From the NCBI RefSeq assembly GCF_004027225.2, contig NC_044289.2, positions 9,837,761 to 9,901,760 on the forward strand: a stretch of DNA of 64,000 nt, given 5' to 3'. A model generated the notes under the pieces. It made no database searches and was not told where the DNA came from. It saw nothing but the letters and a program-made list of their open reading frames with translations. Source of the stretch: Strigops habroptila (Eukaryota > Chordata > Aves > Psittaciformes > Psittacidae). Every line of letters begins with the position of its first letter. Position 1 is the first letter of the stretch. Positions 14,901 to 24,983 of this stretch are shown in pieces. Position numbers and translations under genes: made by a program.

Positions 14901-16257
14901 GCCAGCCCCTCACAGTGCGCAACAAGGGCCTGCGAGCACGTTTGTCTTAGTACTCTTCCATAACATGAAGAACAGACACGAGGAGTCCCTGTCTATCCCA
15001 GTTATCCCTGATGACTGCCGAGAGCAGCAGGATTCGGACACAGTGGTAATGAAGGAGTACCCAATCATGTTCCGATATTAAAGGCTATGAGGCATCCAGC
15101 CCCAGCGGCAGGACAGCCACGCTGCACCCCTGCACCAGGACAGAGGTGAGGCAGGTTTATGGGATCCCGTGGGCACCCCTTCGATGCTCTCTGCTGCACT
15201 TAGGAGTTGTTGGTCTGCAACCTGCCAGCCTGTCCTCATTCACAGACACAGCTTGTTGAAATCACTTTGCAACAAACTTATTTTCCACCCATTTTCCAGC
15301 TCTCTCTTGAAAGGAAAAATGCAATTAAATCGCAGGAATGTCTGCCCATCTGCCTACAGCAAAACTGTGCTAAGGCACAGCTTTGTTTGAAAAAAGATGC
15401 ATGTTCGAAAAAAGAGAAAAAACCATTATGTGAGCAGGTAAGACACTTTGAGGATGCTGTTTGTGGGAAGGGAATATGCGATTGTACCACTCGCTAAAAT
15501 AACTCACCTCCTCAATTCACATCCACGCTTTAACAGAAGACGCTTACGGAGGGAGTGCTGCTGTGCTCCCGGGAAAGGCAGCGCTGCCCAGGAACCCCGG
15601 CACTCAGCTGCACGGGCACTGCTGTTGAGGCTCTGACCACATGAAACGCTGTGGCTGCTGCTGTTGATGCCTTTTGCAGGGAAGCATGGACTAACAGGAG
15701 CAGCAGATCTGATCCGATCCACAGTAATTCAATCCACAAGAGGAAAAGGGATTGAGAGACTCTGACTCAGCCAAGAAACGTCCTGTTTCACTTTCTGTCC
15801 TGCACAAACACGCTGCATCCTGACGTTACGGGGCAGCTACCTGCTGCTGGGGACCTCACATCCCTGAGAGCCACAACCCAGGGGGGAAGCACAGTGTCTG
15901 CAGCATCGCTCTCTCTGCCACCTGCACGCTGCCTGCCCCTCTGCTTCTCCCGGCAGCTAGGCAGCATGAATACAGCCAGAGCCCCTGGGCAGCCCCTGGG
16001 GACGGTCACAGCCCCGCCGGCCACTCACCTGGGCAGGCCTCGGCGTAGTCATGGCAGCAGTCGAGGGTGCGGGCGCAGGCCTGGTCGCAGTAGCAGGGTC
16101 CGTGGGAGCCGTCGGGCCGGCGGCCGGTGCTCAGGCAGGCGGGGTCGCGGCCCGGGCAGCACAGCCCGCGGGCGGCACAGCCGGCGGCGGCGCGGCGGGG
16201 CAGGGCCGGCAGCACCAGCAGCGCCAGCACGGCGGCCCAGCGGGGGCAGCCCGCCAT
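5836..16257 (-). CDS. SBSPON: SBSPON, somatomedin B and thrombospondin type 1 domain protein (whole spliced gene)
   Basis: A complete coding sequence in five exons: 16257-16029, 13786-13592, 12694-12616, 10838-10662 and 5953-5836. Exon lengths 229, 195, 79, 177 and 118 nt sum to 798 nt, or 265 residues plus TAA, close to the mammalian length of about 264. Every junction is GT-AG and every phase closes. Order of parts: signal peptide (about 1-25), somatomedin B domain (about 26-76), TSP1 domain (about 84-130) with the WSAWSGC C-mannosylation motif at 85-91, a basic linker, and a cysteine-rich C-terminal domain with the signature HWMQYLREG. The family is secreted and matrix-associated (also called RPESP); its biochemical role is poorly known. 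Codons split across exon borders give Gly168 and Lys227, matching the family pattern AGYC. The start has a perfect GCCGCCATGG context inside a CpG island. Confidence 0.95.
5954..10661 (-). other. SBSPON: SBSPON intron 4
   Basis: This is the largest SBSPON intron, about 4.7 kb. It holds a MIR-like fragment near 10455-10545 (separate entry is not warranted beyond the one given) and a short CA tract near 8772. No additional exon, RNA gene or convincing reading frame was found; the 186-codon frame at 7993-8553 is on the plus strand and has no family resemblance. Confidence 0.7.
10455..10545 (+). mobile_element. MIR-like CORE-SINE remnant
   Basis: The phrase CCTGGCTCTGCCACTGGCTT followed by ACTGTGTGAGCTTCACCAGG and TCATTTTATCTCCCCA follows the MIR core (ctctgccac, ctgtgtgacctt, aagtcacttaacctc). 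It is heavily diverged, as expected for an old SINE fossil. Confidence 0.65.
10662..10838 (-). CDS. SBSPON: SBSPON exon 4: C-terminal cysteine-rich domain, first part
   Basis: The acceptor is TTGGTTTCAG|GTACTG and the donor GCAGAAA|GTAAGAG; 177 nt, phase 2 to phase 2. It encodes YCVEFQLVAITPGCL, then THWMQYLREGHTVCVEC, and ends SLHCYGDGSGSRK. WMQYLREG-TVCV-CQ-PA is the most recognisable signature of the SBSPON C-terminal region. Reading past the donor meets TAA at once. Confidence 0.95.
10839..12615 (-). other. SBSPON: SBSPON intron 3
   Basis: About 1.8 kb. Near 11150-11200 there is a weak MIR-3'-end-like phrase, not strong enough to call. Overlapping frames of about 80-158 codons on both strands (11114-12334) show no domain or splice context, and I treat them as chance. 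Confidence 0.65.
12616..12694 (-). CDS. SBSPON: SBSPON exon 3: short basic linker
   Basis: A 79-nt exon found by requiring a phase-1 to phase-2 link between exons 2 and 4. The acceptor is ATACACAG|TCCCAGCG and the donor AGCAGG|GTAAGT. It encodes IPALITTGGFGKARKKRAAA and then DGNERAG. The family has the similar phrase VPAFITT at this place, and the joined AGYC agrees with mammalian SBSPON. The RKKR segment fits a furin-type cleavage consensus; whether it is cut is unknown. Confidence 0.9.
12695..13591 (-). other. SBSPON: SBSPON intron 2
   Basis: About 0.9 kb. It contains a 13-bp unit (AGGCCTGTAGTAT) at 13305-13317 and 13331-13343, with a diverged copy between them, making three tandem units. 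No other feature seen. Confidence 0.7.
13592..13786 (-). CDS. SBSPON: SBSPON exon 2: thrombospondin type 1 repeat
   Basis: The acceptor is CTTCCTCCAG|TTATCC and the donor CCCTGA|GTAAGT; 195 nt, phase 1 to phase 1. It encodes C-V-V-S-Q-WSAWSGC-AEPC, then KTTYRVRRRH and NGGEACPPLEERAGC, a TSP1 repeat with the two-tryptophan C-mannosylation motif and the conserved cysteines. The ladder ends with VEYWTQQGTEC. The frame stays open for a few codons into the intron, but homology stops at the donor. Confidence 0.95.
   Translation of the reverse strand, partial: LSPVSCPSGVPGVAVQSLARQHIVFEGDMSSRRRGMEERHALLWRRGLAAWSTGLSKEQSANSP
13787..16028 (-). other. SBSPON: SBSPON intron 1
   Basis: About 2.2 kb. 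GC content rises toward exon 1. No additional exon or RNA gene was recognised. Frames at 13588-13896 on the minus strand are other-frame readings of exon 2 and its flank. Confidence 0.7.
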
Positions 16258-16600
16258 GGCGGCACGGCGCCTCCGCCCGCCTTCGCGCCCCGCCGCCCGG
16301 CCCGGCTGCCGGCTTAAAGGCGCTGGGTGTGGGCGCTGAGGGGGAAGGAGCCGGCCCGCCTACCCCGCGCCCCGGGGGAAGGCGGCGGAGCCGACCGGGC
16401 GGGGCCCCGGTGCCACCACCCGAACGGCTCCTCGGGCCGGGCCACCGGCGCGCCCAGCCCGGGCAGAGGCAGAGCCCGGTCCCCACGGCTGTACACGGGC
16501 AGGTGTGTGAGCCGGGCGGCCGCTCACCCCGGCGCTGTGCGGTGCGGCAGCTACACCCTGTGCCCCACGACGGGCTGACAGCCACGGGAACCCTTCACAC
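15900..16600 (-). promoter_or_regulatory. SBSPON: CpG island and promoter region of SBSPON
   Basis: Dense CpG and GC-rich sequence surrounds exon 1 and extends about 300 bp upstream of the ATG. The minus strand has CTTTAAGCC near 16311-16319, a weak TATA-like element about 55 bp upstream of the ATG, so a start site around 16285 is possible. No strong TATA box or single start site stands out, which suits a CpG-island promoter. The long frames on the plus strand here (for example 15894-16706) are GC-rich artefacts. Confidence 0.7.
16029..16257 (-). CDS. SBSPON: SBSPON exon 1: signal peptide and somatomedin B domain
   Basis: The exon starts at the ATG and ends at donor CCCAG|GTGAGT, phase 1. 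The N-terminus has a hydrophobic stretch (AAVLALLVLPAL) ending in RRAAAG, a plausible signal peptide. After it comes a somatomedin B cysteine pattern: C-x6-CC, CYCDQAC and DCCHDYAEAC. The CYCD..C...DCC core forms the disulfide knot of this domain. The exon is GC-rich and contains frames on both strands that are not real genes. Confidence 0.95.
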
Positions 16601-17554
16601 AAATAAATGCCCCTTGTTCTCCCGACCACAATGCTGCTTTGCCTTAACCCTCGTGGCATCGCCTAGTGCCCGTGCATCAAATAGTTCCATTTCTGCAGAC
16701 TTTTAAAGCTAAAAGGTATCATTTCCTCACTGCTAGCACTTACCAGCCAAATTATCACAAAGATTACCATCAAAAACAAATTATAAGAGACCATTTTTTG
16801 CCAGGTTTGACTTCAGCATGCCTCAGGAGCCATTCAAAACCTGAAAGTACTTCACTCCCAGTATAGCAGCTTTTAAGAAACACAATCCAGCTGGCTATAG
16901 TGCCTCTCTACAGAATTACTCCAAATTTTTTGCTTACATTCGAACACAAGAAGCTTAAAGCGATTAGAGCCACCTCTGTGAATTATTTAGCTATTCACTA
17001 GGAAGCTGAAGGCTTTACTGAAACTTTTTATCAAACAGGCTTACTCTAAAATATTGATCACAACAGATGTTATACCTTGCTCAACGCTGAACTGGGATTT
17101 ATAAAACCCACCCACCGATTTTTTTGCAACTGATGATGCTATTCTACTAACAGTGGGTATGGGCAGAGTGTTCCCACTTCAGAGAGACTGCAGCAAAGAT
17201 GCTTCTAGAAAAAACACAAAATAATATTAGAGGACAGGCTAACACCATCATGTGCAATGCTGGAGGCATGGGAGCAGAGGAGACCTGGCACCACACCAGT
17301 TCAGGCATAACATGGTAAAGTATTTCAAAAAGATAAGAAATAAAAGGAACTTTAGCTTCTGAGTATGTCAATAGAAGTCTGTAGCAAAGGGCATACGTCT
17401 CATTTTCTTGGCAGCCGTCAGATATTGTCACCTTGGAAATCGCACATGTAACAAATCCTGCAGTGGGCAAGAGGCAAAAGGGCCAGGAGAGGAAAGAGAA
17501 GCGTACTTAGAAATAAGAGGCAACGGGGTCTGGGAAGCAGGAATTTAACAATAC

Positions 17555-17650
17555 CAGGTGTTAACTCCTGCCTCTGCCAATGAGTCACTCACTATGTGAC
17601 CTTGGCTAAGTCATTTAATCAATGTATGTCTCATTCTTGATCTAGAAGAG
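17555..17650 (+). mobile_element. MIR-like CORE-SINE remnant
   Basis: CCTGCCTCTGCCAATGAGTC followed by ACTATGTGACCTTGGCTAAG and TCATTTAATC matches the MIR core in order and spacing, with moderate divergence. Confidence 0.75.
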
Positions 17651-20600
17651 AAAGAACGTTTAAAAGGAGATTGCATTACTCAGCTAATTAGTCAATGCAA
17701 ACCAGAGGCCTGTGCAGCTCTTGTGCAATTAACAGAGGGTCAGTAACAGAGCCCCAAAGCACGTTTCCCAGGTGCTTCTGTCCAACTGCCATGCTCCAAG
17801 TCCCCCTGCCAACAATGGTTAAGGTAGGAGGAATACCTTCACATCATTCTGAGTCACAGAGAATTGACTGTATCAAAATTAACTTTAGAAAGCAATGTGT
17901 CCACATAAAGACTGCAATTTTGACTGGCCCTGTGCTGTTTGGAAAATTGGATCTGGGTCCATGCATCTCAATAGGGTTTATATTCAATCCATCCACACCT
18001 AAAGGTCTTGGGAGCAAACTTTGTTGCTCATCTTACATTCCCAGCCTGAAAACAGTTCTCCCTTGTTCTGGTTTGACATAGCCCTATGGGATTTTTTAGG
18101 GTTTGTTTGGGTTGGGTTTTTTCCCTGACAGGCTCTAAAGATGGTAATGTTAAAGAAGCCAAGGAAAACACAGCCTAAGCCATGCTGGACCACGTCAGCC
18201 CAGCAACAGATTTCTTACAAGACAGTTGCAGAGCCTAAAAGTGGGACTGTTGGCCCTATGAGGAATACTAGAGCCAAGCAAGTGTGCTCTGCAGAAAGGA
18301 AATGTGGCTAGTCCATCTTACAATGAGAGCTTCAGAAGTAGAACAGCTTACAGGGCTGTCCTCTGCAGTGGAGATTGTGTCTTCCAGCCTTCGGGAACAT
18401 CGAGAGGCAGCTTGGTAGAGCAGGTGGAAATGCAGCTTTATCTGCTTGCTCCAACGCAGCTGCTTTCCTGGATGGCCACATAGGGGTCCTGCCCTCTTGC
18501 TTATTTTCCTTCGCTTAATTAAGCTGCACTGTGCTGGAGCTGCCACTGACCCAGTTCCCAGAGGCCCTCCTACTCCCTTCATTAACTCTGAGGGGTGGGA
18601 GGATGTTGCAGATGGAAAGTCCCTTCCAAGGGACAAAGGGAACCTTACTCTCACTTTCACTATGGATAGTTAATCCGTGATGGCTGATCCACCCATCTGT
18701 GGAATGGGGAATGCTGTCCAATACCAGCCCCTTCTTAAACGTTATTTTGCCATAACTTTCACGCTTCCCCTCATCCCCCCCAAAAAAATAATTATGTATT
18801 TGGGGCAGGATTTAACAGGTTTTTAAGTAGGATTTACCCTATTCCCAAGTGTTCACCCCTTTGCCTCTATGCAGGACTTGGATTCCTGTGCATTCCAGCA
18901 CTAAGGAAACTAGCAAAGCTATCAGTATGGAGGATCCCCCCAAAACCAAAAAAGATTCTGGTTTAGAGTGTCTGATTTTACTTTCCATTGTCACAGCCAA
19001 GTCTGTAAAAGCATCAGAGGAAAGCAGCCAACCAAGTGCTCTGATTTCTTGGAGCTGATTTCTACAGATACGTGAAGGCCACAGAAGAGCCGGCTGCCAC
19101 TTCATTCAAACCCTTCTCCCAGGCTATCACAACAGCTGCTTTGCTTGTTCATTATAATTCAGCAAGAAGCACCACCAGTTCACGCAAGTTTTCCAGAACA
19201 TGACGCAAATCAACAGCAGTGACAAAAATACTTGCCCAAAAGAAGGCAAAGGTCAATATTTCCACCTACACTTCTGCTGCTGTGAACAGGTACTAACTTG
19301 AAAAAACAATTTCTGCAGCACAGTCTGTTCTGTGGTCTGCTGCCTTTCCTAGCTCAAACCCAGACCGTGCAAGGACACACTTTCCCAGGCTTTACTGGTG
19401 AGAGTTTTAGCACACGTGGTCCTAAACCAACAAAGTCCTGCTGGGCATAGAGGTGCACAGGAGGAATTCCAGTTGCACAGAGCAGCTTTGTTCTCAGCTT
19501 CTAAATATCATCACGGAAGTAGAGAAATCCTCAGAAACTTTAATGTTGTCAAAGAAAAGCTAGGGCAATGCTCAAGCTTCTTACAACTCACTTATCTAAT
19601 AAAAGCAGCAAAATTCCAACACGAGGAAACCCAGCAGATGCTTCAGCATCCTCTGAAACAGGTCGTTGCATTTTCAACAATATTTACATTGACACAAGCC
19701 CTACATTTCCTCTTAGGCTGGTGCTCTGGGTAAGCAGCAGGATTTGCTCTTATGCCCTGCCTGCCTGAACTGGAGACAGTGCAGCAGAGGAGAGGACCAC
19801 CAACATGCATCCAGAGACGGAACTGCCCTACATTACTCTTAACTAACTCTCCCTTTCAGACTGTACATTATGCTTGTGCCTGACTGATCAGGCAGCAGAG
19901 GAGTAAGCTGGCCTCATGCCAAGGCCAAGGGAACTGCTGTGGTTTTGTGTTCACTGCACTTACCCGATTCTGCAATTTGCTGAATGTTTTCCCATCCCAG
20001 ATCCTTCCCTCTGTGTGGCACATAGAAAAAGTGCCTCCAGCACAGGAAAAGCAGGGAACACGTGCAAGAAACACCTGGCTGTCTCTGAGGATTTTACCCT
20101 GCCTGGCTATTCCATTGAAGCCATTCAATGGCTCCATTCAAGAACATCCACCTGAGGTTTTACTGTTTGTTTCATTCAAGTGCTTAACTCCCTTCCCCAT
20201 GCCTTGGCAATAGGAAATCTTTGAAGCATCTCAGCCATTCATTACATCCAAGACCCAGAGGATTCTGCTGTCTTAGTCCTGCCAGACTCAGCTCTCAACA
20301 ATCGATCTCAGTGCACAGCTTTTTCCTAAGACACGTCAAAGATGTCCTTTGCACAAGCTAGTGCAAAGCGTCGTCTTACTCCTCCTCAGAACTGATCTAA
20401 CCATACCAGTGCAGAGAGCAGAAACTGGGTTTTGAACTCAGACTACAGCTGATAAATGCTCAGCTTTTTTTCATCCACTAGAAAAGCTGCATTGAGTCAA
20501 AACAAAGACCTATCTCCCCCCAGCATCTGTTTTCAATAGCGGCTAACAGCAGATGCCCAGGACAGAATATTAGATAGGATAAATGTAGAGTAGTATTTCC

Positions 20601-23600
20601 CAGAATACTTTCACATTTCTGGTAATTTCACCTCCAGGATTTCCTAATAGGTGATACCTTTGCCTCAGTCCATGTCTTACACAAATTCTCTCCCATCTCA
20701 TATTGAGCCGACGTGAACTTTCAACACCCACAGTCTCTCATGACAGAATGCCACAGAGCACAAGGCACAAAGTTGTTTTGAACCTACCATCAGCTAATTT
20801 AATTTAAATCTCTAGTTCTTGTATTGGAAGAGACAGGGACCGATCAATTCTCATTTACTTTCTCAAGGCCACTCAGGATTTTATAGATCTCCATTGAACT
20901 GTCCCTTAACCATCCACCCTGCAAGCTGAAGAGCCACCCTGCCAGGAGGGGCTGCCTGGCCAGTGGTTTGAGTCACAGAGAGGTTGGCTAACCTTTGACA
21001 ACAAAAGAAATCACTGCTGTGGATGTGCTCTTGCTTTCTCATGCACCCCACTCACAGTATGAATTCATGCACTTAAGGCCAAGATGAAACAAATTCACAC
21101 AGGCAGATAACAAGCTCTTAGTGATGAGAAAAAGAGAAGAGTCTCATGTATGAAAATATTGTAATACAAGAATTCAGTCTTTTCCTTTCTTTTGATAAAC
21201 TCAAAATAATAACAGTAAGAACTAGAGGAGCTGGCTTATTTACTTCCATACCTGCTCCAGCTTTCTTAAAATGCCTGTCTGCCTGCTTCCCCAAGGCACC
21301 CTGTGCAGAAAGCCATCATTAAAGAAGTGTTGGGAGGAAGAGGGATCAGGAAAGGGATGAAGGTGGAGCATTGAGTCTTAAAAAAGGCTTATTTAAGAAA
21401 AGATTCAGGTGGAATTTTCTTTTGTCAAAACCAGTAAGCACAGAATACATCTGCAGGGGTCCTAACACCTCTTTACTTGGAGGAGTTTCAAACTCTGTAC
21501 TGTGATACTTTCCTTCAAAGTGTTCTTTGAGATCTTACAATAGAAGTGGAAAGACCTTTTAGCACCATTCCCCTTCTGTGCACATCTGCTAGTTTTTAGA
21601 ACACAGGAACATGGGAGAAGAGTTGATTCCAAACAAGCTTCAGATTTTCCTAAAGAAAATTTAAAATAAAATCAGATTACAAGCCCATGTATTTAAGATT
21701 TTTCTGTCTTTTGCCAAAGTAAAGAACCAAACAGTCCTAAACTCCACCTAGGAACAGTCTTATACTCTGACAAAGGGATGGGATCGCATTAGGACTCAAG
21801 GGAGTTTTGGCCAGCACACCTGAACTGAGCTATTGACTCATGGACCAAAAAGCATCTCATCGAGAAAAAAAAAATCCCTTCTTGTTAGAACTGAACTTTT
21901 CTGCATCAGGAGGCCAGCAACTGCTGCACACCTCTTCAGATGTGCCATTGGCACCCTTGTAAAACTCACCCTGAGCTGGCTCTGAAGAGGAGAACCACAT
22001 CAGCTTTGCAGAGGGACCGCAGAGAGTGCACTAGCAGAGGGCAGCAGTCTTCTCTAGAGGCCCACTGAATGACCAAATAGGTCCAAAGCATCTGCTGGTT
22101 TTCAGGTCACCAGTTTTGTCCCCAAGGTACTGCCAAGAGAATCCACACCTTGGCAGAGCAGTTATGGCTGAGCAAACACCTTCTTGGATTTAAACCCCAA
22201 TAGCATTCACCCTTGATAAAGACTTCATCTCGACACAGCAAAACTAGTGTCTCCAGCAGACTCCAACACATGGAAAGTGTGATCTGCTTATTCTGCCTTC
22301 TCCTCTCTCATATATAATGCTGCGTTATAAGACCATGGGGGGAAGTCAGGCTGGAAGAGAAGCTGGGAATTCCCACTCATTCAGATGAGGCCATATGCAC
22401 AGAGAACACAGGTGTTGCCTTCTCTCTTCTGCCAAAAGCCACTGCACAACCCCATCACATACTGCCTCTCCATAGAGAGCAGGGCTGTGACTCATCCCAG
22501 GGCATAAAGGAAACAAACTTGTTGTCATTAAAATGCTATTATCTTTAATGAAAGCTGGAGAAGGTTCAAAGTGACCAAAAGTCTTATTTAGAAAATAGGA
22601 AAGATAAATACTTTAATAAAAAGCTTCTAGTGGTTTTCTCTCTGGGTCTTTTGTTTTCCCAATGAAAGAGAAAGAAAATCAACCAACTTTTATGAACCTG
22701 GTACTTTCAGTTAATCTTTTTCTTTTCCTAAGAGAAAATAAATGAGTAGTTTGTGAGAGTCTGAGCCATGAGAGGGGACCCTATGAACAAGATAAGGCAT
22801 ATTCCTTTCCCAAAGCGGAAGAAAAGCCTTTAACAGGTTTGCATTCAAGTCAGACCTGGAATTTTTCTCAAGTCTTTGAAGGCCCATTCCACAAAGCATT
22901 ACTGGGAATCTTTTAAATCCAGAATGACAAGGCACATTCTCTAGCAGAAGGAACACCATGCCTAAAATCCTCTATCAATTCCATAAGCTACATGACCCTC
23001 TCCCACATTAAATCAAAACCAGTGCCTCACTTTTCAGATTCCTCCCAAACTAGCTCCATTCTCATGCTTTCACCAGCTGCCTCCACAGACAACTGCCTCC
23101 TCCTTCAGCCCTTGCACCTTTGCATCCTCCTCCAGCAATGCTTCTCCTGCAGCCCACGCCATGCTGTGAGATGGCTCCAGGAGCAGCAGGCAGCAGCAGC
23201 AGCCTTCCCTCCCTTCACTGACTTGGGCTGCAGCTCAGTGCCTCCTGCTTCTGTAACCTGTGGGATTTTGCTGCTGGTGTTTATGGATGAAAGAGATAAA
23301 CAGGAACATGTATAACACAGCCAGAGACTTCTCTCAGCAGGCATTCCCTCACTCCAAAGAACCTGTGGCTCAACAAGAAGATGAAACTTTCTATCTTCTT
23401 TAACACAGACTATTTTATTCCCTTCCTATGAGGAATCTCCAAGTGTGCATGAGATGCTACTCCAAGAAACAAGAAGTGCACACGTACCCCACAAACAGCA
23501 GCCTGGTTCACAGCCCACAAGATCAGTCTTCCCAGTCACCATCAGATCGTTGTCTCACACAAGTTGATCATTTTGGCTAATGTGTTCTCAACATAAGAGC

Positions 23601-24889
23601 CTGGCACTCCAGGAAAAATCTCCTTCTCTTTAGTCACAAGACAACAGTTACAACTGTACAGGCAAGAATCCAGGCCCCCTGATTTTTTCACAAGTGGCTA
23701 TTTATAAGATTAAGATGAAATGAAGAAAACATCTTAATTTTCTGGAACTGATAAATCTAAGAAAAACAAATTATTTTTTTTTTACAATGGGTTTCCTAAA
23801 AGAGACATAAAGTGGATATTGTCCTTCCATGCAGCATAAGACACCGGATAAATGAATCCACCCACAACTAAAGGAAGCCGCATTTATTTGCTGAAGTGTC
23901 ATGTCACTCAAGCTGTTCTGTGAGTCAGCAATTGCAAATGGGTCATATGCAAGTTGAAGCATTAGGCTCCAATGTGTCACGGCACCACTTGTCCCCTTGT
24001 GACCCCGTACAACACAGAAGAGTTGGGAACAGTCTTCAGTACAGTTTCTTCAATGCAGTTATCCAGGCCACACATTTGCCCCTCTGCTAAATCTCTCCCC
24101 AGATTTTAGAAAGAAAAGCAAAGCAAATCTTGAAGTGGCATATATGCTGCTTAAACAGGATGCTGAGAGGTCTCTAAATTCAAGAGCATGCTTAAATATG
24201 GTACTTAAAAATATTACACTGCACCCAGACATAAACTGTTCTGACTAATCAGGCTCCGTAATGAGCTATACCAGCCGCAAAAGAAATCAGATACACTTAC
24301 TATAACTGGTCCTTAAACTACCAGTTTTCTGCACATCGTAAGAAACCTTGGCTTTAAATGAATCTCTCCAATAAACTGAACATGCTTTAGGATCTGACTG
24401 CAACAGGTGAAACTTGAAACACAATTGGTTTAGTACCAATATACATTTCAGAAATTTCAGTTGCCCAGATGGAAAACAGATTGACTATTGCCAACATTAG
24501 CCAAGCTTTTAGCTGACACTGGTAACAACATTAAGAGAAAAAGCAACTGATTTTTGATTACACTGTCTGGATCTCTTCAATCCAAGTGCTGCCTGTATCA
24601 CACAGTCACACTGACTTTGCTTTATACATGGCAATTATCAAGAAGCCAAAGAGGTCAGAGAAACAGACCCCAGTTTAATCTCTGCTGTGCAGAGTTCCTG
24701 AAGTCCACAAAGGGGAAGACTCCTGGTCTGATCCACACCTCTGCCTGCCAGAGATAATGTGAGTGCATTACAATCTCATGGATGCAATGAGTCAGACACA
24801 TCTGGTGCAATCTGACTACCAAGTGGCACAGAAATCACTGTTCCAGTGTTGTAAGCAAAGCCTGGTCCTCCTAAGTCCTATCTACCAAA

Positions 24890-24983
24890 TAGGACTCATT
24901 TGTGCTGGCAGTTCCTTGTCCTCACTGGGTCTTTTCACTTGACTAAGCATTTGTAGGACTAGACCCAGAACAAATGAGTCCTA
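24890..24983. repeat. Inverted repeat, 14-bp perfect arms
   Basis: TAGGACTCATTTGT at 24890-24903 is the exact reverse complement of ACAAATGAGTCCTA at 24970-24983. A second inner pair (TGGGTCT and AGACCCA) lies within the spacer, so the 94-bp segment could fold into a long imperfect hairpin. It could be a fold-back element or a chance palindrome. Confidence 0.6.

Noticed and set aside
15894-16706. 270-codon plus-strand frame
   Set aside because: It runs antisense through SBSPON exon 1 and its CpG island. GC-rich DNA has few stops; the composition is Arg/Gly/Pro-rich with no domain.
17147-17470. 107-codon minus-strand frame upstream of SBSPON
   Set aside because: Hydrophobic stretches suggested a membrane protein, but there is no CpG, no splice partner and no known family.
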